DNA from: DASRJX01 sp035649235
GTDB taxonomy: Bacteria > Acidobacteriota > Polarisedimenticolia > Gp22-AA2
Assembly (NCBI GenBank): GCA_035649235.1
Contig: DASRJX010000020.1
Coordinates: 1-22,558 of the forward strand
Direction: 5' to 3'
Length of the DNA stretch: 22,558 bases
Positions 10,929-17,734 of the stretch are shown piece by piece. Numbering within the stretch: position 1 is the first letter of the stretch; every line of letters starts with the position of its first letter. The translations under genes and the position numbers were made by a program. Under the pieces are notes generated by a model. That model saw only the letters and a program-made list of their open reading frames with translations. It ran no database searches and had not been told where the DNA came from.

Positions 10929-11017
10929 TAGGGTCGACGAGCTGACGGTCGTCCCCGGGGGTGCGGGCAGGCCACGCGCCGGGTGGAACCCTCGCGATCC
11001 TCAGGACGGAGCCGCCG

Positions 11018-12013
11018 TCACGGGGCCGGCGCGATGGTCGCCGTCACCGGCTCGGTCCCTAGTCCCTGAAGGTAGGCGACCGAAGGACGTCGCCGGGCGT
11101 GGATGGAATAGACGCGGTCGAAGCAGGCGAACGCGCTCTCCGCCAGGTCGATGTCGATCCGCTTCGTGGAGCCGCCGCCCGGCACGGTGCCGCTGTCGAA
11201 GTGCCTTGGACCGCCGCCGTTCTCGATCAGATCGAGGACCATCCGCTTCTGGCCCGCGGACTTGAGCAGGCGATAGAGGCCGTAGCCGGTCACCACCCGG
11301 GCGTCCGTCGCCGGCGGAAGGACGGGCTCGCGGGCGCGCCAGTCGATGTCGAGCACGGCGAAGTCGGCCTGCTCCGTGGTGTCGTCAAGCCGCAGCAGGC
11401 CGAACCGGCCGACGAGGGGCCAGGAGGTGACGAGACAGTCGCAGGGGCCGAAGCAGCCCTCCTCGTAGTCGGAGCGGTCGAGGCTGAACGGGACGATCTC
11501 GATCGGGAGAACCGGCTTGGCCTTGAGGTTGAACACGGTGTCGAAGCAGATCATGCCGTTGACGGCGATCGAGATGACGATCGCCGGGAACTCGGCTCCT
11601 CCCTGGAGAAGGCCGCTGTCGAAGCGCTGCACCTCCCGATCGCCGACCTTGAGGTCGAGCTGCAGCTGGTGCATGCGGGCAAATTCGCCGCCGATGCGGT
11701 ACGTGCCCGATCCCGTGACCCTGTCCTCCGTGCCGGGCACGATCCAGTTGACCTCGGTGACGTCGAAGATCTGGAACAGCGGATCGGGCGCCGCCTCCGT
11801 CATCCGGAAGGTCCCGAGCACACCGGAGGCGATCCGGATGGGGCAGAGGCAGGGCGCGAAGCAGCCCTCCTCGAAGCTGGTTTCGGTCGAGAGCCGGTAG
11901 AGGCCGCCGTGGAGCGCTCCGGCGTCCGGGGAGGTTTGCGCCGCGACCGGTACGGCGGCCGCGGCCAGCAAGATCATGACTGACATGACGAAAGGATGCG
12001 GGCGAAGCCTCAT
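11018..12013 (-). CDS. secreted Cys-motif protein with internal duplication (copy 2)
   Basis: Paralogue of the gene at 4191-5168, 331 residues. A signal peptide (MRLRPHPFVMSVMILLAAAA, cleavage near VAA-Q) is followed by two homologous halves opening with EEGCFAPCLC and EEGCFGPCDC. The two paralogues share long identical runs, for example TYRIGGEFARMHQLQLDLK in the first half and FACFDRVYSIHA near the end, and both finish APAP. I chose ATG 12013 because AAGGAGG sits at ideal spacing and it starts the signal peptide; an upstream in-frame ATG at 12145 would place junk before it and would run through the sulfur-operon leader. The gene is divergent from that leader. No family name recognised; probably a periplasmic or surface disulfide protein. 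Confidence 0.85.
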   Translation of the reverse strand: MRLRPHPFVMSVMILLAAAAVPVAAQTSPDAGALHGGLYRLSTETSFEEGCFAPCLCPIRIASGVLGTFRMTEAAPDPLFQIFDVTEVNWIVPGTEDRVTGSGTYRIGGEFARMHQLQLDLKVGDREVQRFDSGLLQGGAEFPAIVISIAVNGMICFDTVFNLKAKPVLPIEIVPFSLDRSDYEEGCFGPCDCLVTSWPLVGRFGLLRLDDTTEQADFAVLDIDWRAREPVLPPATDARVVTGYGLYRLLKSAGQKRMVLDLIENGGGPRHFDSGTVPGGGSTKRIDIDLAESAFACFDRVYSIHARRRPSVAYLQGLGTEPVTATIAPAP

Positions 12014-12088
12014 TCTGGCCTCCTTCGGTCCTGTTCCGCGCGGTGAACCGATGCTCTCACGAACTGGCCCCGGGCGGCAACAAAATGG

Positions 12089-12116
12089 TTGCAGGGCCGA
12101 ATTCTCGCCGTATAAT
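12089..12116 (+). promoter_or_regulatory. sigma-70-like promoter of the sulfur operon
   Basis: TTGCAG (12089-12094), a 16-base spacer and a perfect TATAAT (12111-12116). The sixth base after the -10 is 12122, so the predicted +1 is 12123, exactly the A of the leader-peptide ATG. This predicts a leaderless transcript. Confidence 0.75.
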
Positions 12117-12122
12117 CCCGGC

Positions 12123-12209
12123 ATGAACGCTGTGACCTGCTGCACCTGTTGTTGTCCGGGCGAGGGCTTTGTCCCTGCCCGGCGCCAGCGTTCGGAGGTC
12201 AGCGTCTAG
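12123..12209 (+). CDS. leaderless polycysteine leader peptide of the sulfate-reduction operon
   Basis: A 28-codon ORF begins MNAVTCCTCCCPGEGF and ends SEVSV-stop. Codons 6-11 read Cys-Cys-Thr-Cys-Cys-Cys (12138-12155), so five cysteines lie within six codons. No Shine-Dalgarno precedes it, but none is needed if transcription starts at its ATG as the TATAAT box predicts. It is followed by an intrinsic terminator and then the operon that makes sulfide for cysteine. Polycysteine leaderless short ORFs are known in mycobacteria as cysteine-responsive attenuators; the same role is inferred here. Three of the five Cys codons are TGT, whereas the sulfite reductase and APS reductase genes of the operon use only TGC. 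A longer in-frame reading from 11976 exists but starts far upstream of the promoter and is antisense to the neighbouring gene, so I reject it. Confidence 0.8.
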   Translation: MNAVTCCTCCCPGEGFVPARRQRSEVSV

Positions 12210-12257
12210 AACCTGAACCAGTAACGCAGCCGGCAGACGACAACGGCCCAGAGCCCT
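12156..12257 (+). promoter_or_regulatory. candidate attenuator RNA: protector hairpin and antiterminator pairing
   Basis: Directly after the Cys codons, 12156-12166 pairs with 12173-12182 (ten pairs, one bulged G at 12162). The inner strand and loop, 12163-12171 (AGGGCTTTG), can instead pair over nine positions (one G-U) with 12249-12257 (CAGAGCCCT), which is part of the left arm and loop of the terminator. A ribosome stalled at the Cys codons would cover the hairpin's 5' arm and free 12163-12171 to block the terminator. A ribosome running to the stop would let the terminator form. The pairings are read by eye; the mechanism is inference. Confidence 0.55.
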
Positions 12258-12283
12258 GAAAGCTCTGGGCCGTTTTGTTTTTT
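12242..12283 (+). terminator. attenuator intrinsic terminator between leader peptide and operon
   Basis: A perfect 13-bp stem (12242-12254 with 12262-12274), a 7-base loop (CCTGAAA) and a T-rich tract TTGTTTTTT on the plus strand. It lies 32 bases after the leader-peptide stop and 55 bases before the first enzyme gene, so it would cut off the operon unless disrupted. Confidence 0.9.
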
Positions 12284-12303
12284 CGGCCGCGCATTTCCGG
12301 ACC

Positions 12304-12319
12304 GCCCGCCGCGGCGGGC
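12304..12319. repeat. 16-base perfect palindrome before the first operon gene
   Basis: GCCCGCCGCGGCGGGC lies between the attenuator and the Shine-Dalgarno of the gene at 12339. It could be an operator or an mRNA hairpin near the ribosome site, or chance in GC-rich DNA. Confidence 0.3.
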
Positions 12320-12338
12320 CGGAGGGGGAGCGATCGAA

Positions 12339-12998
12339 GTGGCGAGCCAGCAGGAAGCGACGCTGTATCCGGTGTCCCTGAAGCTCTCCGGGCGCCTCTG
12401 CCTCGTGGTGGGGGGTGGTCCGATCGCCCTCAGGAAGGCGGGGGACCTGCTCGCGTGCGGAGCCCGCGTGCGCGCGGTCGCGCCCGAGTGGCCGGCCGAC
12501 TTCACAGCACTCGACGGCCGCGGGGATCTCACCAGGCTGACGCGACGCTTCACGCCGGACGACCTGAACGGCGTGTTCCTGGTGATCGCGGCGACCGATG
12601 ACCCGGAGACCCAGGAGCAGGTGGCCCGCGAGGCGGAGGCGCGCTCGCTCCTGTGCAACGTCGTCGACGTCAACCGGCTGTGCTCGTTCTACGTGCCGGC
12701 GACGCTGCGGCGCGGCGCCTTGTCCGTCTCGGTCGCCACCGACGGCAAGTTCCCGATCCTGGCCGTCGCCCTGCGCGACTGGCTGGGGCGGCGGATCGGC
12801 CCCCAGATCGGCCCGGCCCTGGAGCGCTTGGCGGAGGCGCGCGACGCCGTGCGGCGGCTCCATCCCGGCGACGCGGCGCGCCGGACGCGGCTCCTGAAAT
12901 CGCTCCTGAACCCGGACGCCCTCGCGTCCCTCTTGGAGGATCGCCTCGAGGAGTTCGAGGCGCACACGAGGACATGGCAGGCATCGTTGCGCGACTGA
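12339..12998 (+). CDS. precorrin-2 dehydrogenase / sirohydrochlorin ferrochelatase (siroheme synthase N-terminal type)
   Basis: A 219-residue Met8/CysG-N type enzyme that oxidises precorrin-2 to sirohydrochlorin with NAD and inserts iron to make siroheme. Visible signs are the Rossmann loop VVGGGPIALRK (23-33), the ATDDP segment (85-89), NVVDVNRLCSFYVPA (107-121) with the expected catalytic Asp at 110, and SVATDGKFPILA (131-142). The usual NVVDD has Val for the second Asp. GTG start with GGAGGGGGAG eight bases upstream. First enzyme of the operon behind the attenuator; its 3' end overlaps the methyltransferase gene by 25 bases. Siroheme is the cofactor of the sulfite reductase encoded two genes downstream. 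E. coli fuses this activity to the methyltransferase in CysG; here the two are separate. Confidence 0.92.
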   Translation: MASQQEATLYPVSLKLSGRLCLVVGGGPIALRKAGDLLACGARVRAVAPEWPADFTALDGRGDLTRLTRRFTPDDLNGVFLVIAATDDPETQEQVAREAEARSLLCNVVDVNRLCSFYVPATLRRGALSVSVATDGKFPILAVALRDWLGRRIGPQIGPALERLAEARDAVRRLHPGDAARRTRLLKSLLNPDALASLLEDRLEEFEAHTRTWQASLRD

Positions 12999-13897
12999 GG
13001 CCGCGGAGGACTCCGCTCACGGCGGCGCGCCGGCGCTCCGGCGCCGCGCCGGCGGCGCTCACGCCGGGCAGCGTCAGCCTGGTCGGCGCCGGCCCCGGCG
13101 ATCCCGAGCTCCTGACCTTGCGGGCGGTCCGGCGGCTGCGCGAGGCCGACGTCGTCTATCACGATGCGCTGGTGGCGGAGGGCGTCCTCGGCCACTGCCG
13201 CGCGGACGCCCGGATCGTCTCGGTCGGCAAGCGGCGCGGCCGGGCGACCCTGCCGCAGGAGGGGATCCACGGCGCGCTGGTACGCGATGCCCGCGCCGGA
13301 CTGCGCGTGGTGCGCCTCAAGGGGGGAGACCCGTTCGTCTTCGGTCGCGGGGGAGAAGAGGCGCTGGCGCTCCTGCGCGCCGGTGTCCCGTTCGAGGTGG
13401 TTCCGGGCGTCAGCTCGGGCGTGGCGGCGCCGGCACTCGCCGGCATCCCGCTCACCCACCGCGACCTGGCGAGCTCGGCCGCCTTCGTGACCGCCCACGA
13501 CCTCGTGGACGGCCCGGAAGGAGAGACGGCGCGCCGGCGCCTGCGTCACCTCGCCCGGGGCGCCGACACGATCGTGGTCTTCATGGCGGGGATGCACGTC
13601 GAGCGCGTGGGGCGCGCCCTCATCGCGGGGGGTCTGCCGGAGGACACGCCGGCCGCGGTGATCGAGAGCGGCACGTTCGACGATCAACGGGTCCGACGAG
13701 GCGTCCTGCACCGGCTCGGAGAGCTCGGAGCCGGTTGTGGAACGGGCCCCGTCCTCATCGTCGTCGGCAGGACGGTGGCGCTCTCGGCGCTTCTGGCCGG
13801 CGACGGTCGGATCACGGCCGAGGACAAGCAGGCGCTCGCGGAGCTGCGCGACGGTCCCGCCGCGGAGGCGACGCTTTTGAGGAGGAGGCTCGAATGA
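12974..13897 (+). CDS. cobA: uroporphyrinogen-III C-methyltransferase (SUMT)
   Basis: A 307-residue S-adenosylmethionine-dependent enzyme that methylates uroporphyrinogen III twice to precorrin-2, the substrate of the preceding gene product. It shows the family motifs VSLVGAGPGDPELLTLRA (SAM loop), VRLKGGDPFVFGRGGEEA and VVPGVSSGVAAPALAGIPLT. The N-terminal 30 residues are Arg/Ala-rich and not part of the fold. ATG 12974 lies inside the end of the upstream gene with only a weak GAGG close by, which fits translational coupling. The stop TGA overlaps the next ATG (ATGA). The C-terminus has an extra 25 or so residues (ITAEDKQALAELRD). The symbol could equally be sumT or cysG(C); function is secure from motifs. 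Confidence 0.93.
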   Translation: MAGIVARLRPRRTPLTAARRRSGAAPAALTPGSVSLVGAGPGDPELLTLRAVRRLREADVVYHDALVAEGVLGHCRADARIVSVGKRRGRATLPQEGIHGALVRDARAGLRVVRLKGGDPFVFGRGGEEALALLRAGVPFEVVPGVSSGVAAPALAGIPLTHRDLASSAAFVTAHDLVDGPEGETARRRLRHLARGADTIVVFMAGMHVERVGRALIAGGLPEDTPAAVIESGTFDDQRVRRGVLHRLGELGAGCGTGPVLIVVGRTVALSALLAGDGRITAEDKQALAELRDGPAAEATLLRRRLE

Positions 13898-16113
13898 GCG
13901 TGGAGATCCGGACATCGGTCCTGCCGCCCGAGACGCTGGCCGAGATCGCCAACATCGAGGCGGAGATCGGGCGCTTCCTCGACGGCGATCTGTCGCCGGA
14001 GCGCTTTCGTGCTTTCCGGCTGGCGCACGGGATCTACGGACAGAGGCAGCCGGGAGTGCAGATGGTGCGCGTGAAGATCCCGACCGGCGCGCTCGACGGC
14101 CGGCAGCTGGCCCGGCTGGCGGACGTCGCCGACGAGTTCTCCACCGGCCTCCTGCACCTGACGACGCGCCAGGACGTGCAGTTCCACTACGTCCGCCTCG
14201 AGCGCGTCGGGGCTCTCCTCCGCCGCCTGGCCGAGGTCGGATTGACGACGCGCGAGGCGTGCGGCAACAGCGTGCGCAACGTCACGGCCTGCCCGCTCTC
14301 CGGGTTCCTCGCGGAGGAGGCGTTCGAGGTGCGGCCGTACGCCGTGGCGGCCCATGCGTACCTGGTGCGCAACCCGTTCTGCCAGCAGATGGCGCGCAAG
14401 TTCAAGATCGCCTTCTCGGCCTGCCCCGAGGACTGCGCGGCGACCGCCATCCATGACATCGGTGCTTTGGGCCTTGTCCGGGAGGAGAACGGGCGCACGG
14501 CCTACGGCTTCAGGCTGGTGGCCGGGGGAGGACTGGGGTCGACGCCGTTCACCGCGCAGACCGTCGCCGAATTCGTCCCCGTCGAGGAGCTCCTCCCTAC
14601 GATCAAGGCGATCCTCAAGGTCTTCGCCGAGCACGGCAACCGGCGCAGCAAGATGAAGGCACGCCTGAAGTTCGTGGTCCACAGGCTCGGCATCCGGAAG
14701 TTCCGCGACCTGGTGGAGGAGGCGCGCTCGGCGCTGACGCCTCAAGAAGAGGTGGAGGCCGACATCACCACCTACCTGCCGGGCTCGTTCGCGGCCACGG
14801 CCCAGGCGCACCTGGCGGGAGACGAGGTCCCGCTGGCGGTCGGGGCGGCGCCGGGAAAAGGGATCCCATCGGGCTGCCGCGCGACCTCCGACGACGCCGC
14901 TTACGATCGCTGGCTGGCGTCGAGCATCCGCCGCCACCGGGACCCGGCGCGGGCGATCGTCACCGTCCAGGTGCCCCTCGGCGACCTCGAGGCCCCGCGG
15001 GTGAGAGCGCTCGCGCGCCTCGTGATGCTTCACGGCGACGATCATGTCCGCGTCGCGCGCGACCAGAACCTGGTGCTGCCCTCGGTGCCGCGCTCCGATC
15101 TGCGCTGGTTGTACGAGGGGCTCCTGGCGGCCGGACTGTCGGAGCCTGGCGTCGGAACCGCCCTCGACGTCACCTCCTGCCCCGGGGCCGACACCTGCGC
15201 CCTGGGCATCACCTCGTCGAAGGGCCTGGCGCGGGCCATCCGATCCGAGCTGCTCCCGCTGTCGGAGAACGGCGGGCTGGAGGCGCTGCGCGGCGTCACC
15301 ATCAAGATCAGCGGCTGCCCCAACTCCTGCGGCCAGCACCACATCGCGAACATCGGCCTGCACGGCGTCGTCAAGACCCTCGACGGCGTGCAGGTGCCGG
15401 CCTACCAGCTCCACCTCGGCGGCGCCGTCGGGCCTGGCACAGCGCACATCGGCCGGGCTCTCGAGAAGATCCCGGCGCGGCAGGCGCCGAAAGCCGTGGC
15501 CGCGCTGCTCCAGGCGTTCGGCCGCGAGCGGCAGCCGGGCGAATCGTTCGCCGACTTCGCCGCGCGCCTCCCGGGGGAGCGCGTCCGGGAGATCCTGGCG
15601 CCGTTCGCGGAGCGGCGCCCTTCCGCCGAGGAGCTGGCGATCGACTGGGGACAGACGGAGCGCTTCACGACCGACGATCTCGGCACCGGCGAGTGCGCCG
15701 GCGCCGGCCAGGACGCCGTGGTCGATCCGTTCGACAACGTCCGCGCCGAGCTGCTGCAGGCGGCGCACTTCATGAGGCGGGGTCAGTGGGTGGACGCCCT
15801 CGCCAACCTGAACCGCAGCCAGTACACCGCGGCGCGCGTGCTCCTCGAAACGCTCGGCAAGCACCCCGACTCCGACTACGAGGTGACTTGCGAGCTGCGC
15901 GCCTCGATCGTCGACCGGGGGATCGTGGGGGAGGGCTGGAACGTCCTGCACCACGACATCGAGGAGATGCTGCGCACCCGCCGCCCCGAGCCGGAGCGGA
16001 TCCGGTCGATGCACGAGCGGGCGGGCCTGCTGATCGAGGAGTTCCGTTCCGCCCTGCCGGCGATCGTCGCGCGGCGGGGGGACGGCCGCGCCGCCGCGGA
16101 GATCCCGGCGTGA
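13894..16113 (+). CDS. assimilatory sulfite (or nitrite) reductase, ferredoxin type, with C-terminal extension
   Basis: A 739-residue siroheme and [4Fe-4S] enzyme that reduces sulfite to sulfide (or nitrite to ammonia). The two ferredoxin-like halves and the redox site are clear: LTTRQDVQFHYV (89-100), TSCPGADTCALGIT with C429/C435, and SGCPNSCGQHH with C475/C479, the four cluster and siroheme ligands. No flavin domain is present, so ferredoxin is the likely donor. After about residue 575 an extra segment of about 160 residues is present: a linker with DWGQTERF and GTGECAG, then a helical part (610-725) that resembles HEPN-type bundles. Placement with APS reductase and siroheme genes favours sulfite over nitrite. 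Start ATG overlaps the previous stop and has a GAGGAGG Shine-Dalgarno. Confidence 0.92.
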   Translation: MSVEIRTSVLPPETLAEIANIEAEIGRFLDGDLSPERFRAFRLAHGIYGQRQPGVQMVRVKIPTGALDGRQLARLADVADEFSTGLLHLTTRQDVQFHYVRLERVGALLRRLAEVGLTTREACGNSVRNVTACPLSGFLAEEAFEVRPYAVAAHAYLVRNPFCQQMARKFKIAFSACPEDCAATAIHDIGALGLVREENGRTAYGFRLVAGGGLGSTPFTAQTVAEFVPVEELLPTIKAILKVFAEHGNRRSKMKARLKFVVHRLGIRKFRDLVEEARSALTPQEEVEADITTYLPGSFAATAQAHLAGDEVPLAVGAAPGKGIPSGCRATSDDAAYDRWLASSIRRHRDPARAIVTVQVPLGDLEAPRVRALARLVMLHGDDHVRVARDQNLVLPSVPRSDLRWLYEGLLAAGLSEPGVGTALDVTSCPGADTCALGITSSKGLARAIRSELLPLSENGGLEALRGVTIKISGCPNSCGQHHIANIGLHGVVKTLDGVQVPAYQLHLGGAVGPGTAHIGRALEKIPARQAPKAVAALLQAFGRERQPGESFADFAARLPGERVREILAPFAERRPSAEELAIDWGQTERFTTDDLGTGECAGAGQDAVVDPFDNVRAELLQAAHFMRRGQWVDALANLNRSQYTAARVLLETLGKHPDSDYEVTCELRASIVDRGIVGEGWNVLHHDIEEMLRTRRPEPERIRSMHERAGLLIEEFRSALPAIVARRGDGRAAAEIPA

Positions 16114-16153
16114 GGCCGGCCATGACCATCGTCCATCGCCACGAGGAGGATCC

Positions 16154-16945
16154 TTGAAGACCAACGGGGAGGACGTCGCGCGCATCAGCGAGCTCGAGGG
16201 GAGCGCGCCCCAGGAGCTGCTGCGCTGGGCGCTCGGGCGTTTCCATCCGCGCATCGCCCTCGCCTCGAGCTTCGGCGCCGAGGACGTGGTGCTGATCGAC
16301 ATGCTGATCCGCGTCCGGCCCGACGCGCGGATCGTGACCCTCGACACGGGCCGCCTGCACGAGGAGACGTACGACGTCATGGAGCGGATCCGGCGACGCT
16401 ACGGGACGGCGATCGAGACCTACTTCCCCGATCGGGAGGCGATCGAGCGGCTGGAGCGGGAGAAGGGGCTCTACTCGTTCCGCGACAGCATCGAAAGCCG
16501 CAAGGAGTGCTGCGCCATCCGCAAGGTCGAGCCGCTGCGGCGGGCCCTGGCGGGACTCGAGGCGTGGATCACCGGGCTGCGGCGCGAGCAGGCGATCACG
16601 CGCGGCCGGATCCGGAACGTCGAGTTCGACGAGACGTTCGGTCTCCTCAAGCTCAACCCGCTGGCCGACTGGAGCGAGACCCAGGTCCGGGAGTACATCC
16701 GACTGCACGACGTGCCGTACAACGACCTGCACGACAGGGGCTTTCCGTCGATCGGCTGCGCCCCCTGCACGCGCGCCGTCCATACGGGGGAGGACATCCG
16801 GGCCGGCCGCTGGTGGTGGGAGCGCCCGGATCAGAAGGAATGCGGCCTGCACGCCGACGCCGACGAGCCGGTTCCGGCCGTCCGGGAGGTGGCGGCGGCG
16901 GGGTCCGAGATGGTCGCGGCGCCCTCGAGCCGCCCGGATCGCTGA
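16154..16945 (+). CDS. cysH: [4Fe-4S] adenylylsulfate (APS) reductase
   Basis: A 263-residue CysH-family enzyme that reduces APS to sulfite and AMP with thioredoxin. Motifs: SSFGAED (38-44) and LDTGRLHEETY for the nucleotide site, ITGLRREQ (139-146), ECC (118-120) with C202 and C205 in SIGCAPC forming the cluster ligands, and KECGLH with the catalytic Cys at 230. The paired CC...CxxC cluster cysteines mark the APS (plant and Pseudomonas) type rather than the cluster-free PAPS type. The start is TTG 16154 with GAGGAGGA just before it; the tiny ORF from ATG 16122 ends with TGA overlapping this TTG, so reinitiation may help. It sits directly downstream of the sulfite reductase, which consumes its product. 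No ATP sulfurylase is seen in the window. Confidence 0.95.
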   Translation: MKTNGEDVARISELEGSAPQELLRWALGRFHPRIALASSFGAEDVVLIDMLIRVRPDARIVTLDTGRLHEETYDVMERIRRRYGTAIETYFPDREAIERLEREKGLYSFRDSIESRKECCAIRKVEPLRRALAGLEAWITGLRREQAITRGRIRNVEFDETFGLLKLNPLADWSETQVREYIRLHDVPYNDLHDRGFPSIGCAPCTRAVHTGEDIRAGRWWWERPDQKECGLHADADEPVPAVREVAAAGSEMVAAPSSRPDR

Positions 16946-16985
16946 GAGCCCGGGCCGTGCCCCTGATCGAGCGCGTTGCGGTAGC

Positions 16986-17618
16986 ATGCCCACCGTGGGT
17001 CCGATCGGAGCCCCCTCCCGCCCGCTCCTGAGGCGCTTGCCGGCCCTCGACGGACGCATCGGCGCCCCCCTCGCGTTCGTGGCCGTGCTGGCTCTCACGG
17101 CCCTCGTCGAGCTGTGGCTGGGCCGATCGTTCCTGGGGCCCGACCACAGGTTCGGCTGGTGGGACGGGAACATCTGGAGCAGCGAGAACTCGCAGCGCGT
17201 CGCCGATGCCTATTCCTTGTCGCACATCATCCACGGGATCCTGTTCTACGCGATCCTCCGGCTGGCGGCCCGCGACCTGCCTCTCGGCCGGCGGTTCCTG
17301 ATCGCACTCCTGCTCGAGGCGGGGTGGGAGGTCCTGGAGAACTCCCCGATCATCATCGACCGCTACCGCGAGGCGACCATCGCCGTCGGATATGTCGGGG
17401 ACAGCGTGCTCAACTCGTGCAGCGACGTCGCGATGATGGCGCTGGGGTTCCTGTTCGCCTGGCGGGCGCGCGCCTGGGCGAGCCTGGCGGCCGTCGTCGC
17501 CATGGAGGTCCTGTGTCTTCTCTGGGTGCGCGACAACCTGTCGCTCAACATCATCATGCTGATCCATCCAATCGACGCGATCCGGGACTGGCAGGCCGCC
17601 GGCCGGCCGATGCCGTGA
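16986..17618 (+). CDS. DUF2585 (UPF0314) membrane protein
   Basis: A 210-residue polytopic membrane protein matching the DUF2585/UPF0314 family: GRS-x-G-x-D near a first membrane helix (about residues 28-48), WSSENSQRVADAYSLSHIIH (67-86), WEVLENSPIIIDRYR, GYVGDSVLNSCSD, a further helix, and RDNLSLNIIMLIHPIDAI near the end. The ATG follows the APS reductase stop by 40 bases with no terminator between, so it may ride on the sulfur-operon transcript, although no sulfur role is known. The conserved ENSQ, SHIIHG, EN, RYR and GDS motifs look like polar sites within the membrane. Molecular function is unknown. Confidence 0.85.
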   Translation: MPTVGPIGAPSRPLLRRLPALDGRIGAPLAFVAVLALTALVELWLGRSFLGPDHRFGWWDGNIWSSENSQRVADAYSLSHIIHGILFYAILRLAARDLPLGRRFLIALLLEAGWEVLENSPIIIDRYREATIAVGYVGDSVLNSCSDVAMMALGFLFAWRARAWASLAAVVAMEVLCLLWVRDNLSLNIIMLIHPIDAIRDWQAAGRPMP

Positions 17619-17643
17619 GCTGCGATGGGCGCCCCCTCCGGCG

Positions 17644-17673
17644 CCTCCGCAGGACACTCGTCCCGTGCGGAGG
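17644..17673 (+). other. strong hairpin after the DUF2585 gene
   Basis: 17644-17651 pairs with 17666-17673 (8 bp), continued inside by GGAC/GTCC (17652-17655 with 17660-17663) over a two-base bulge. It is followed by a G-run rather than a U-tract, so it is not a classic terminator. It could protect a 3' end or stop transcription with Rho. Confidence 0.4.
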
Positions 17674-17683
17674 GGGGGTCAGG

Positions 17684-17712
17684 TTGACGGAGCGTGCCGG
17701 CGCCGGTACCAT
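17684..17712 (+). promoter_or_regulatory. promoter of the TPR gene
   Basis: TTGACG (17684-17689), a 17-base spacer and TACCAT (17707-17712). The predicted start near 17719 leaves a short leader with GAGAAGG (17724-17730) before ATG 17735. Confidence 0.6.
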
Positions 17713-17734
17713 CTCAGCCGCCTGAGAAGGCGCT

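Noticed and set aside
11976..12209. Longer reading of the polycysteine leader from an upstream ATG
   Set aside because: The upstream part is antisense to the signal-peptide region of the neighbouring gene and lies before the TATAAT promoter. The 28-codon form starting at the predicted +1 fits better.
16122..16157. Eleven-codon ORF between sulfite reductase and APS reductase
   Set aside because: No distinct ribosome site or motif; its stop overlaps the APS reductase TTG, so at most it aids reinitiation.
13684..16380. Long minus-strand frame of about 900 codons opposite the sulfite reductase
   Set aside because: It is the antisense shadow of strongly recognised plus-strand genes. Its composition is Arg/His/Ala-rich low-complexity with no family motif, as expected in high-GC DNA.
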